Assembly (NCBI RefSeq): GCF_014698035.1
Contig: NZ_JACJSF010000005.1
Location: forward strand, 144,306 to 208,305
Reading direction: 5' to 3'
DNA length: 64,000 nucleotides
Source: Desmonostoc muscorum FACHB-395
Lineage (GTDB): Bacteria > Cyanobacteriota > Cyanobacteriia > Cyanobacteriales > Nostocaceae
Shown here: piece by piece, positions 9,800 to 19,600 of the stretch
Numbering within the stretch: position 1 is the stretch's first letter
Layout: the number at the start of each line of letters is the position of its first letter
Position numbers and translations under genes: made by a program
The notes under the pieces: generated by a model
Databases searched by the model: none
What the model saw: only the letters and a program-made list of their open reading frames with translations
Told to the model about the DNA's origin: nothing

Positions 9800-9842
9800 A
9801 TTGTTTAGTTATAAATAATTGTGTCTCACTCGTTACATTAAC

Positions 9843-9980
9843 AGGACTTACGCAAAATAATGAAAAAACGTAGACACGTTCGCGTAGCGTCTCGTAGAGA
9901 AGTGGCTTGCCGCAGGCTACCACAGAGGGCGCAGAGGACACGGAGAAATAAGAGTTTCAGAGAGTTCTTGCGTAAGTCCT
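9843..9980. mobile_element. 138-bp MITE with 13-bp perfect terminal inverted repeats
   Basis: AGGACTTACGCAA at 9843-9855 is exactly mirrored by TTGCGTAAGTCCT at 9968-9980. The interior has no coding capacity. It contains GTTCGCGTAGCGTCTCGTAG (9878-9897) and a CACAGAGGGCGCAGAGGACA-like stretch. The right end lies two bases from the stop codon of the M48 protease gene. No clear target-site duplication was seen. The GGACTTACGCA end is common in Nostoc genomes, as I remember. Confidence 0.75.
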
Positions 9981-9982
9981 AA

Positions 9983-11914
9983 TTAACTTCCCTTCGGAGA
10001 AGATTGTTTCTGTTTTGAAATGCCACGCTGAGGGTTTAAAAATGGAGGGATGGGACAGTCTAGCGTCATAGCGATCGCTCTGAGCAAATCTGCTTCTGAC
10101 TGTGTAACTTTGTTATCCAATAGTACCGTGTGAGCGCAGGCATCTACAATAGCTTGCTTGAGTTTAGGGCTGGCAAGGCGGAGGCGTTCAATACTTTTCT
10201 TAAGTTCAGTGAAATTACAGCTTGGTGGTGTGTCTGGTTTTTCTTGTTCTGCGGCTTTGGGAAGCCGAAAAACTCCAGAACGAAAAGCATAGGCTATGTC
10301 TTCGGTGGATGCATTGGGTTGAGAGTGTCCAACGCGGGCAATTACGGACAGTACTAACAGGCTATCTGGCCAAATCTGTTCTATGGAGGTGTATTCTACT
10401 GTTGTTGTAGATGTAGGATTTATACTAGGTTGGAGGCGATGCCACAGTATTAACTGCAACACAAAATGCCATAGTGATAAACTTCCGGTGGCTACAGCTA
10501 AACCGTGGATACATTTGCATAGTCTTTGGCATTCTTTGGCAGAATTTTGCCGCAATACGGGTACTGCCAAATCTACAAGTGGTAAGCGAATTTTGGCATC
10601 TAACTGGCTAATTTCGCTACTCAATTCCAGAGTTTTGTCTACCAACTCAGCAGGCTGTACCTCGCGTAACCAAGCTATTTGACGTTCTTGGATTTCGATA
10701 TTTTCTGTATCTAATGCTAGGGCAAAAGCGATCGCCATTGCACTTTCCTGCTCCCGTACACCCAAGCGTAGGGATTCTGGTAACTGCGATAACAGTGCTT
10801 GAGCATGGGCAAAATGCTCTGGTGTAACGCTTCCAACTTGGTTTACAACCTGTTCTGGTGTCGCGTTGGAACCACCAGCAAAGCCCATTGTTAGAGATTC
10901 CTGGGAGGGGGAACGCATTTGATTGCTAGATGGCATTGCTGGCAAATTGCTGACGTTCAAACCCCCAACGCGACGGATACGTTCTGCTAGAGGTGGGTGG
11001 GTAGAAAACATATTGTCCCAGAAAGAGGGGTTGAGCGCATTACCAAAAAACATGTGGCTAGCGGCTTCTGCACCAGGCGAAATCAAGCGTGAATCCATCT
11101 GTTGGAGTTTTTGGAAGACTCCGTTAAGTCCGTTGGGGTTGCGAGTGAACTGTACAGCCGAAGCATCGGCAAGAAATTCGCGTTGGCGAGAGACGGCGGC
11201 TTTAATCAAGCGTCCGCAGACTAATCCGATACCGCCAATTGCCATTAGTGACAAACCAAAAGCCCAGATAGGTAAACCCTTATCTTCTTTTCCTAAACGG
11301 AAGCTACCACGAATGCGCCACAACAATTCTCCGGTTAAATAAATGAACAAAATCCCGTGCAAGAGTCCCACTAAACGCAAATTTAGCCGCATATCTCCAT
11401 TAAGAATGTGGCTGAATTCGTGGCCGATGACTCCTTGTAACTCATCTCGGTTTAGATGTTGTAAAGTCCCACGGGTAACACCAATTACAGCATCATTGGG
11501 CGTAAATCCGGCAGCAAAGGCATTAATGCTGGTTTCTCTTTCCAGGAGATAAACTTCTGGGACAGAAATACCAGAAGCGATCGCCATTTCCTCGACTATA
11601 TTTAATAGTTGTTGCCCTTGTTCATCTGCCATATCTGGGAGTAAGAGTCTTCCCCCCAACTCCTGAGCAATGACGCTTCCTCCTTGACGGAGACAGGCAA
11701 TTTTATAGAGACTTCCCACTGCGATCGCAATTATTGTAATCCCAGCCACGTAGAGAAATATCCCTGGATGCCACCAAACACGTGGAGCCATGCGGAGCAG
11801 AAATAAAGTGGCAATATAAATCGCCATAATCATAACCGCGATCGACAGGGAAAATAATCCAATTAATTGTTGCGTGTTTTGGCGTGCCCGATCCTGATGT
11901 TCAAAGAAATTCAT
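9983..11914 (-). CDS. M48-family (HtpX-like) membrane zinc metalloprotease
   Basis: This 643-residue protein has two N-terminal membrane segments (residues 16-40 and 50-72). The zinc motif is HEFSH (H165, E166, H169), with EFLADASAVQF supplying the third ligand, and more hydrophobic helices lie between. The C-terminal 300 residues exceed a standard HtpX (about 290 aa) and end in a TerB-like helical segment (ACAHTVLLDNKVTQSEADLLRAIA). The family degrades misfolded membrane proteins. It follows lemA by six bases, so the two are very likely one operon; lemA-M48 pairs are widespread. A MITE starts right after its stop. Confidence 0.88.
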   Translation of the reverse strand: MNFFEHQDRARQNTQQLIGLFSLSIAVMIMAIYIATLFLLRMAPRVWWHPGIFLYVAGITIIAIAVGSLYKIACLRQGGSVIAQELGGRLLLPDMADEQGQQLLNIVEEMAIASGISVPEVYLLERETSINAFAAGFTPNDAVIGVTRGTLQHLNRDELQGVIGHEFSHILNGDMRLNLRLVGLLHGILFIYLTGELLWRIRGSFRLGKEDKGLPIWAFGLSLMAIGGIGLVCGRLIKAAVSRQREFLADASAVQFTRNPNGLNGVFQKLQQMDSRLISPGAEAASHMFFGNALNPSFWDNMFSTHPPLAERIRRVGGLNVSNLPAMPSSNQMRSPSQESLTMGFAGGSNATPEQVVNQVGSVTPEHFAHAQALLSQLPESLRLGVREQESAMAIAFALALDTENIEIQERQIAWLREVQPAELVDKTLELSSEISQLDAKIRLPLVDLAVPVLRQNSAKECQRLCKCIHGLAVATGSLSLWHFVLQLILWHRLQPSINPTSTTTVEYTSIEQIWPDSLLVLSVIARVGHSQPNASTEDIAYAFRSGVFRLPKAAEQEKPDTPPSCNFTELKKSIERLRLASPKLKQAIVDACAHTVLLDNKVTQSEADLLRAIAMTLDCPIPPFLNPQRGISKQKQSSPKGS

Positions 11915-11920
11915 AGATAC

Positions 11921-12508
11921 CTAAAAAGACACGCGAGGAGCATTTCTCATTTCTGGAGTCGCTTCGGCGAGCAATTCTGCAACAGTAAAGTTAAAAGTAT
12001 TTGCCACAAGATTGCTGGGGAAAGATTCGCTTTTGGTGTTGTAAAGTGTCACCGCGTCATTAAAAGCTTGACGGGCAAAAGCAATCCGGTTTTCAGTGGA
12101 AGATAATTCTTCCATCACCTGAGTCATGGCGCGATCGGCTTTCAATTCTGGATAAGATTCTGAAAGTACCATCAACCGACTTAACGCACCCGTCAGCGCC
12201 CCTTCAGCATTGCCTAACTGTTGCATCGCTTGCGGATCGCCGGGATTTTGTGCGGCACGACTGCTAGCATTAATTGCAGAATTCCGAGCCGCAATAACTG
12301 CTTCTAAGGTTTCTCGTTCATGTTTCATGTACCCTTTGGCAGTTTCCACCAAGTTGGGAATTAAGTCATAGCGACGCTGTAATTGAACATCGATTTGAGA
12401 GTAAGCATTTTTGTAACGGTTACGATACTTGACTAAATCGTTGTAGGCATTAATGATAATTAGAGCAACAATGGCAACTAAAGCAACAGAAAATATTAAA
12501 AGCCCCAT
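11921..12508 (-). CDS. lemA: LemA family protein
   Basis: The 195-residue protein has an N-terminal membrane anchor (LLIFSVALVAIVALIIINAYN) and the LemA core: RYKNAYSQIDVQLQRRYDLIPNLVETAKGYM, then a long helical bundle ending in YNTKSESFPSNLVANTF. LemA proteins are membrane-anchored with the helical domain probably outside. Their biochemical role is unknown, but they often pair with M48 proteases or TPM proteins. Here the M48 protease gene starts six bases after the stop, supporting co-transcription. The start codon follows a 430-base spacer of repeats and hairpins. Confidence 0.92.
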   Translation of the reverse strand: MGLLIFSVALVAIVALIIINAYNDLVKYRNRYKNAYSQIDVQLQRRYDLIPNLVETAKGYMKHERETLEAVIAARNSAINASSRAAQNPGDPQAMQQLGNAEGALTGALSRLMVLSESYPELKADRAMTQVMEELSSTENRIAFARQAFNDAVTLYNTKSESFPSNLVANTFNFTVAELLAEATPEMRNAPRVSF

Positions 12509-12702
12509 ATTTTTAGATTATTTCAATCAGGTACTGACTTTATATCCAGCAAAATTTGTGTGGATATAAAGATGAGTCTACTTTTAACAAGTTGGCTTCG
12601 TCGCCTGTAAAATTAGTTACGCAATTGCACTGAGCTAGATAGGTTGCACAAAGCCCAACGCAGTTAAAGGACTTTGCCCGGATTTCTCACAATACTGTAG
12701 GC

Positions 12703-12815
12703 AGAGAGGGGAGTGTGGGGAGTGTGGGGAGTGTGGGGGGTAAGACTTCTTCCCCATCCTCCCACACCTCCCACACCTCCCACACTCCTTGATTTCTCAC
12801 TTGTGAGAAATCAAG
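12703..12815. repeat. Inverted GGGGAGTGT/ACACCTCCC arrays followed by a 13-bp palindrome
   Basis: Four tandem GGGGAGTGT-like units (from about 12708) face an inverted set of CCCACACCT units (to about 12787) across TAAGACTTCTT, so the strand can fold on itself. Directly after, CTTGATTTCTCAC and GTGAGAAATCAAG (12788-12815) form a perfect 13-bp stem with a 2-base loop. Confidence 0.75.
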
Positions 12816-12849
12816 GTTTGGCGTTAACCCAAGCGTATTGCTATATAAA

Positions 12850-12880
12850 TAGAGACGCAATTACTATAATTGCGTCTCTA
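12850..12880. terminator. 14-bp perfect hairpin (AGAGACGCAATTA type)
   Basis: TAGAGACGCAATTA and its exact complement flank a CTA loop. It lies between the acidic-protein gene and lemA. A related palindromic word (GCGATTAATCGCGTCT) occurs near 40825. It may be a dispersed palindrome that can serve as a terminator. Confidence 0.5.
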
Positions 12881-12939
12881 CAAACTGTCTATTTAGCCTT
12901 TTTACGTGTAATTGCACCCACCAAAAGGATAGTTGTTAA

Positions 12940-13347
12940 TTAAATTATTCCTGGGCCTCTACCGCGTTTGTCACCCTTTTCGGTCAACTTGCCTTCTTCA
13001 TCCTGATTAACTTCTCCAAGTTCTTCAACACGTTGTGCAGTATCTTCTGCTGCTTGTTTGCGTGCATCACCTGGTTCTTCGTAGTACATTTCCGGTTCAA
13101 CTGCATAGTTGTTCAACAAACCTTCTTTGTCTACGGTGTATCCGTCAGTAGTGCGTATACTTTCTGGATCGGTTTGATCATCTGTAGCTGCATCTGCTTC
13201 TCTTTCTTCTGTAGGGAGTGTTTTGTAGTTGCCTCCTTCTCTTTCGATCCGAGCAGCTGTTTCGGCTGGGATAATGCCGCGATCGTAAGTATCTACTTCA
13301 GCGCGATCGGATGAATCTATATCTCTCTTAACTGCTTCATTAGCCAT
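12940..13347 (-). CDS. Small acidic hydrophilic protein, unknown function
   Basis: The 135 residues are rich in Asp, Glu, Arg and Gly, with almost no hydrophobic segments, so the protein is probably disordered. Pieces such as RGIIPAETAARIEREGG and DGYTVDKEGLLNNYAVEPEMYYEE look like conserved words, but I do not recognise a family. The composition resembles hydrophilin-type stress proteins. It is the first of four minus-strand genes with stress or envelope character (CAAD, BON, duplicated glycine-rich protein), each with its own spacer. A dehydration or general-stress role is only an inference. Confidence 0.62.
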   Translation of the reverse strand: MANEAVKRDIDSSDRAEVDTYDRGIIPAETAARIEREGGNYKTLPTEEREADAATDDQTDPESIRTTDGYTVDKEGLLNNYAVEPEMYYEEPGDARKQAAEDTAQRVEELGEVNQDEEGKLTEKGDKRGRGPGII

Positions 13348-13617
13348 AATTTATGTCCTCGTAAAAGAATCTATTAAATAACTTCAAAAACTAGATTAAG
13401 CTTTTTTTTATCTCCGAACTACTATCTTTAGAAGTGATTTAAAATTAAAAAGAGGATTACATCCTCTATCTTCCGGTGTATCAAAAGATTAATGTTAATT
13501 CAGGTTAAATACTAATAGTTTACATTTACTATTTAAGACAAGGAGGTTAAGCCCCTTGTCTTAAAGGTAGATATACTTCTACCCTAATTTAGTGTACTAG
13601 TTGAATGGTTAGAAAAT

Positions 13618-14049
13618 TTATTCGCCCACAAATTGATTTTTGAGGGATTGAATTTCATCAGCTAATTCTTGCCGAGTTGAAGCCTTTAGTAAATAACGGA
13701 AAATAAACCAACTGGCATAACCAATTCCCACTAATTCAAAGAGTGGTGATAGTAATGGAATATCATTGATCGCATCCAGTAGTGCTAGCACTAACTTTGC
13801 TGTAACAATAGCAGCTAAAATTAAAGCAACAGTTATTAGAGGCTGCTTATAGTCTTGAAAAAAGCTACCTAAGTAGTCGGGTAGTTTCTCCAAAAATTGA
13901 GAAACTTGTCTGCTAATTTGCTGCCATTGAGATTCCGGTTCCGATGCTGGCGGTAATTTTGGCAAATTTGCATCTACACCTTCAAGTGCTAGCGTACCTT
14001 GTGATATTGAAGTGTTGATGGATTCACGTTGCTGTTGTTCGGTTTCCAT
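13618..14049 (-). CDS. CAAD-domain membrane protein
   Basis: The 143-residue protein has a soluble N-terminus and a predicted amphipathic segment (WQQISRQVSQFLEKLPDYLGSFF). Two membrane helices (PLITVALILAAIVTAKLVLALL and PLFELVGIGYASWFIFRYLL) and KASTRQELADEIQSLKNQ follow. This is the CAAD domain, found appended to some cyanobacterial aminoacyl-tRNA synthetases and as stand-alone thylakoid proteins related to plant CURT1. Stand-alone forms are thought to sit in thylakoids and may shape membranes. It lies among other stress-type genes on the minus strand but 270 bases from the nearest, so co-transcription is uncertain. Confidence 0.85.
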   Translation of the reverse strand: METEQQQRESINTSISQGTLALEGVDANLPKLPPASEPESQWQQISRQVSQFLEKLPDYLGSFFQDYKQPLITVALILAAIVTAKLVLALLDAINDIPLLSPLFELVGIGYASWFIFRYLLKASTRQELADEIQSLKNQFVGE

Positions 14050-14230
14050 AGTTTTTCAATGATTACAAAATTTTCTGTAACTGAACTGAGCATCAATAAA
14101 TATAATTATTAAAGTCGTCAGTTGTCAATTATTAATGGTCAGCAATAAGTATAACTGACCATTAAGGCTGAGTAGGAAAATATAAATTTATTTTTGTCTA
14201 CCTACTCACTTTGATTTATTGTTAGTTGCC

Positions 14231-14692
14231 TTACCTTGTTGGTGGGGCAACAGTTGTTTTAACAACTACACTTTTCACGCCTTTAATTTGTTTAGCTAAA
14301 GTTTCAATTTTAGCCAACTCTTGCTGATTATTAACAGTGCCACCAACAGTCACAACTCCATCCTTTGTGGCATCAACTGTTAGTTGACCCTTGGGTATGT
14401 TTGCCTCTAGTTTGGAGCGAACTTCACTTGCTAAGTCACCTTTAGCTCTATCTGCATCGCCACCAGTGGTATTATTGCGCTGTTCGCGGGCACGGATATC
14501 AGAATCAAGTTGTCTTCTGCGAGTTTCACTTTGTGCGTCTTTCTGAGAAGCTTCTGTTGTCTGTACAGTCGGTGATTGTGGAGCTTCATTAGGATTACCT
14601 GGTGCAGATTCACTTGTTTTAGAAGCGTTATCACAAGCAGCAACACCAAAAACTAAAAGGGTGCTAATTAAGAAGGGGGTTAGCTTTTTCAT
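14231..14692 (-). CDS. BON-domain lipoprotein
   Basis: From ATG 14692 the protein has 153 residues (a TTG 15 bases upstream is less likely). MKKLTPFLISTLLVFGVAAC is a lipoprotein signal with lipobox VAAC. A low-complexity Ser/Thr/Gln linker follows, then one BON domain (EVRSKLEANIPKGQLTVDATKDGVVTVGG ending in QIKGVKSVVVKTTV). BON domains bind membranes or lipids and are common in osmotic-stress envelope proteins such as OsmY. It is probably attached to an envelope membrane. Confidence 0.87.
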   Translation of the reverse strand: MKKLTPFLISTLLVFGVAACDNASKTSESAPGNPNEAPQSPTVQTTEASQKDAQSETRRRQLDSDIRAREQRNNTTGGDADRAKGDLASEVRSKLEANIPKGQLTVDATKDGVVTVGGTVNNQQELAKIETLAKQIKGVKSVVVKTTVAPPTR

Positions 14693-14812
14693 AGATTTAA
14701 TTCGCAATCGGAAAGTGAAATTTGTTGATTTTTACGGTGAAGTGAGGAGCAAGTTTTTGAATTCTTGCTCTTGCAATTGTGTGTAATTAGTATCAGTGAA
14801 AACTACTTTAGA

Positions 14813-16093
14813 TTAAAGTGTTTCATCACGACGGTCAACAATCACTACAGCAGGATCGTTAATATGAGGCTCTGTTGAGTGATTGGGGTGAATGGGATTG
14901 GCTACTGCTGTGTCATGATGGATTACTCGGTCGGAACCTGGCCGATGTTCGCCTAAATCAGTGGCATCATAAATAGCAAATTCTTCAATACCCCGACGGT
15001 TGAGAATCGCTTCAGCTTGGTGGATTTCAGCTTGGGTACCATCGATAATTACCAAGTAGTCGCCTCTTTGGAAGCGATCGCTATATACCCGCGCTCTGTC
15101 TTCAGGAATTCCCAAGCCAACCAGTGCGCCAACAATACCGCCAGCAGCTGCACCGATCGCACCACCAGCTAAGGTTGTGGCCAAAGCTGTTGCGACTGCA
15201 CCACCAGCAATCACAGGCCCAACTCCAGGAATTGCTAGAGTTCCAAGACCAACTAATAAGCCAGTCAAGCCGCCTAGAACACCGCCTGTAGCTGCTCCAG
15301 TTTTAGCACCATCGTCTGCTTTATTACCTGTTCCGACATTTCTATCTACATCGACACCAGCGATCCCCCGACCGTCTGTATCTTTGGCGATGATGGAGAC
15401 TCTACTTAAAGGAAAACCTGCATCTCGTAATTCGGTGAGTGCTGCTTCTGCATCTCGGCGATGAGGAAAGACTCCGATCGCGCGTCTAGCAACACCACTA
15501 TGAGCCACATTTACGTTATGGGTTGGAGCGACATAATCAGCATTTCTCGCATCTGGGTTGTCGTAAATACCAAACTCTTCGACACCACGCTGATGGAGAA
15601 TTGCTTCTGCTCTAGCGATTTCTGTATCTGTGCCATCAAGGATTACTAAATAGTGTCCTCGTCTTACACGTTCGTCATAAACTCTAGCTCGTTCTTCGGG
15701 AATTCCTAAGCCAATCAATGCACCAAGCAAACTACCAGCTACCGCACCAATCCCTGCACCAGCAAGAGTTGTAGCTAGAGTAGTTGCTGCGGCTCCAGCC
15801 AGCATAATTGGCCCAATTCCAGGAATTGCCAAAGTACCAAGACCGACTAATAAACCAGTTAATCCGCCCAAAGCACCGCCTGTAGCGGCTCCAACTTTAG
15901 CACCTTCATCAGATTTGTCACCGACGCGATCGCGCACTTCAGCACCAGCAATATCTTCTCTGTCTCCATCTTGGGTAATGACAGAGACTCTGTTCATATC
16001 AAAGCCGACTTTTTTCAATTCATGTAGCGCATGTTCAACATCTCGACGATTAGAAAATACACCTACAGCACGTTTATGTACACCTACAACCAT
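14813..16093 (-). CDS. Duplicated glycine-rich general-stress protein
   Basis: The 426-residue protein is two copies of one module, residues 6-178 and 203-377. Each starts with a YflT-like beta-alpha-beta fold (RAVGVFSNRRDVEHALHEL and RAIGVFPHRRDAEAALTEL). A strongly hydrophobic glycine-zipper follows (GGLTGLLVGLGTLAIPGIGP), then a second alpha/beta unit ending in EEFGIYD or EEFAIYD. The zipper may insert into or associate with membranes. A charged tail follows. Bacillus YflT-type general-stress proteins share the first fold; function is unknown. It is transcribed away from the 1033-aa membrane protein, from a shared 510-base spacer. Confidence 0.8.
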   Translation of the reverse strand: MVVGVHKRAVGVFSNRRDVEHALHELKKVGFDMNRVSVITQDGDREDIAGAEVRDRVGDKSDEGAKVGAATGGALGGLTGLLVGLGTLAIPGIGPIMLAGAAATTLATTLAGAGIGAVAGSLLGALIGLGIPEERARVYDERVRRGHYLVILDGTDTEIARAEAILHQRGVEEFGIYDNPDARNADYVAPTHNVNVAHSGVARRAIGVFPHRRDAEAALTELRDAGFPLSRVSIIAKDTDGRGIAGVDVDRNVGTGNKADDGAKTGAATGGVLGGLTGLLVGLGTLAIPGVGPVIAGGAVATALATTLAGGAIGAAAGGIVGALVGLGIPEDRARVYSDRFQRGDYLVIIDGTQAEIHQAEAILNRRGIEEFAIYDATDLGEHRPGSDRVIHHDTAVANPIHPNHSTEPHINDPAVVIVDRRDETL

Positions 16094-16606
16094 TATCTTT
16101 TTCTCCTCAGCAACAATAAATTATTCACAAATTTATAGCTTGTAATACCCTTATTAATACATATTTAGATTTTTGTTTCATCAATCGCTTGGAAGAATTT
16201 TTCTCTCTATCATTAGGTATAGGTGGTTTTATCTAAATGAGTATTTATAAAAGCATGATTTTATAAATACTTAGATATTCTAGCTCTAAAACTTTTACTA
16301 GAGATTGACATAAAAAACATCGATTCATTATGTCTAAAACAGTAATTCACCCTTTTAAGAACTGCTGTGTACTTAGATTGTTTTTTATATATCTCACTTT
16401 TATAGCAAAAAACTTATTTTGTAAAAATGTGACAAAGTTAGCAAATTAAAAAGTTTTATTTAACTAAAAAAATAAATTTTAAAATACGACCTTTGGTAAA
16501 TAAACCTATTACCTAAGAAAGTGTCAGCTTAGATAGTTGATAATTAAGCTGATAAATAAGCCATTTTATAAATGGGTATTTAATTGAGTGAAAGTGAGAA
16601 AATATT
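16094..16606. other. Divergent promoter region, about 510 bases
   Basis: AT-rich spacer between two divergently transcribed genes. It must hold promoters for both. No hairpin, repeat or recognised operator stood out. Confidence 0.5.
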
Positions 16607-19600
16607 ATGTTTCAAAGTGTTCCAACTATTTTAGGATTAGCGCCAATAACCTTAGCTCAGGAAGTACTAACTCCAGAAGAAGCATCAGTACTTTTTTCTG
16701 GGCCTAAATTCTTGGTAGCATTGCTGGCTGGGGTTTCGATGGCATTTGCTTTTCAATTGTTATTCACAAACTTTTCAGTTGCTGTCGGAATTTCATCTTG
16801 GGAAATTGACTCAGATTCCGATGATGAGTCAGAAAGTTTGGGTAAGACAATTCGTAAGGTTCAAGGCAAAGTTGGCGCTTGGGTGTTAATAACTGCGAGC
16901 ATTGCATTATTTATTGCTTGCTTTCTAGCTGTAAAACTTAGCTTAATCGAAAGCGCATTCTTAGGAGCAATTATTGGTGTAGTCATTTGGTCTACCTATT
17001 TCTCACTAGTAATTTGGTTGGGTTCATCAGCCGTAGGTTCTTTAATTGGTTCTATCTCTAATACTGTCACTTCTGGTTTTCAAGCTTTAATGGGTACAGC
17101 AACTGCTGGTATCGGTGCTAATGCTGCAAAACAACAGTTAGTTTCGACTGCGGAAGATATTACAGCCGCAGTTCGGCGGGAATTAACTTCAGGTTTTGAT
17201 TCTGAAGGGATTAAAAATACTCTCCAAAGTTCTTTAAGTTCTCTACAATTGCCAAAGCTGGATGTTAAAGAAATTCGCAACCAATTTGACCAGCTTCTTA
17301 AAGATACAGATTTGCAATCTGTTGCTAATAGCGATTTATTGCAAAACATTAACCGTCAAACATTTGTTGATTTAATCAGCACTCGCACAGATTTATCTAA
17401 AGAAGAGATAAATGGCATTGCTGACCAATTTCAAGGTGCTTGGCAACAAGCTTTGAATCGCAAAAATCCCACAGAACAAGTAATTAATTTACTTAAGTCT
17501 GCTACTCCTGAAGAATTGAATTCCGAACAATTGGGTGAACGGCTTCAACAACTGGTTACAGTTGGAGGTGGTAATGGCAATGGTGTAATTAAACAAGCTA
17601 TTAGATATGGTTTGAGCGCTGCCGCACCAGCAGTTCTCGAACGGGTCAATCTTTCTAATATCGATGTGAATAAAATTACAACTCAGTTGCAAAAGCTGAA
17701 AGAAAAAGTTCAAGATGTCGATGTCGAGCAAGTAACTGAACAATTTCAAAAGTTTAGAGAGCAAGCCACTGATCAAGTATCTGCAAGACTACCAATATCA
17801 CTTGAAAACACGATTAAAGCGGATGTCGAAGATTACATATTGAATTCATTCCCTTGGCATTTTAATCGAATTACGCTAGTAGATGAATTTAAAGAAGTTA
17901 TCTATGACGTAAACGCAGATCCGACAACGGTGAGACGGGAGTTGGAAGAAATTAATCAAGAATATTTCACCAACTTGCTGAACCAGCGAGACGATCTCAG
18001 TGAAGCCAGGGTGAAAGAAATTGCTGAACAAATGGAAAGCGATCGCTTGGAAGTTTTAGAGACTGTAAAACAGGCCGAAGCGCGAGAAAAAGGGCAAAAT
18101 TTCCGCACGCGCATCGAAGATTATCTCCGTTCTACTGGCAAAGAAGAACTCAATCCTGAAGGTATTGAACGGGACTTTGCCAAGTTAGTAGAAGATCCAG
18201 AAGCTGGTTTTGAAGATTTAAGTAGCCGCTTCGGACAATTTGACCGCGATACTTTTGTCCAATTGCTCCAACAACGTCAAGATGTCAGCGAAGAGGAAGC
18301 TAATAATATAGTTAGTCAACTCGAACGCAACCGCGATAATATTTTGAATCGTGCTAGAGAATTGCAAGAACAAGCAAAAGCGAAAGCCGATGAACTGCGT
18401 CAAAGAGTTGAAAACTATCTGCGGAATACTAACAAAGACGAACTCAATCCCGAAGCTATCAAACGTGAGTTTAGAGTTTTACTAGACGATCCGCAAGCCG
18501 GAATTAGCTTGTTACGATCGCGCTTATCGCAATTTGACCGCGATACACTGGTACAACTGCTCAGTCAGCGTCAAGATTTGAGCGAAGAACAGGTAAACCA
18601 AATTCTCGATCAGATTGAAGCTGTGCGAGATAGTATTTTGCAAGTACCGCAGCAAGCAAAAGAACAGTACGAAAAAACTACAAAAGCGATCGCCGAATAT
18701 CTCCGCAATACCAACTTGGAAGAACTTGATCCCGAAGGTATCAGAGCCGATTTGGAAAAATTACTCGACGATCCCAAAGCTGGAGCCTTAGCACTGCGCG
18801 ATCGCTTATCTCATGTAGATCGAGAAACCTTGGTGCAACTCGTGAGTCAGCGCGGAGACTTGAGCCAAGAGCAAGTTAATCAGATTATAGATCGCGTACA
18901 AGATGCCATTGGTGACATTGTAAGAGCGCCACGACGTTTAGCCAAGCGTACTGCTCAACAAGCTTTAGATTTTGAAGCCAATCTTGAAGAATATCTGCGT
19001 AATACCAACAAAGACGAACTCAACCCTGAAGGAATCAAACGCGATTTACAATTGCTGCTGTCTTCTCCCCGCGCTGGAATTGGCAGTTTAAGTGATCGCG
19101 CCTCAAAATTTGACCGTTCCACAATCGTGGCGCTGTTATCCCAACGTGAGGATATCTCAGAAGAAGAAGCTAACCGGATTGTGGATCAAATTGATTCTGT
19201 CCGCAGTTCCATTGTCGAACAATTTCAGCAGATTCAGCAGAAAGTGCAATCAGTGCTGGATGGGGTTTTTGCCAAAGTTCGCAACTATCTTAACTCCCTG
19301 GATCGTTCTGAACTCAACTATGAAGGCATTAAGCAAGACTTTGCCAAAGTATTCGACGATCCGCAAGCTGGATTTGAAGCATTGCGCGATCGCCTCAGTG
19401 AATTTGATCGTGACACCTTAGTTGCTGTTATCAGTTCTCGTGAGGATATCTCTGAGGCAGATGCTAACCGGATTATCGACCAAATAGAAGCAGCGCGGGA
19501 TGGCGTATTGCAACGAGCCGAACGCATCCAGAAAGAAACCCAAAAACGTTTGAAAGCGATCCAACAGCAAGCTAAAAAGCAAGCCGAAGAAAGCAAAAAA

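Noticed and set aside
12713..12943. Plus-strand ORF upstream of the acidic-protein gene end
   Set aside because: Encoded by the inverted G/C-rich repeats.
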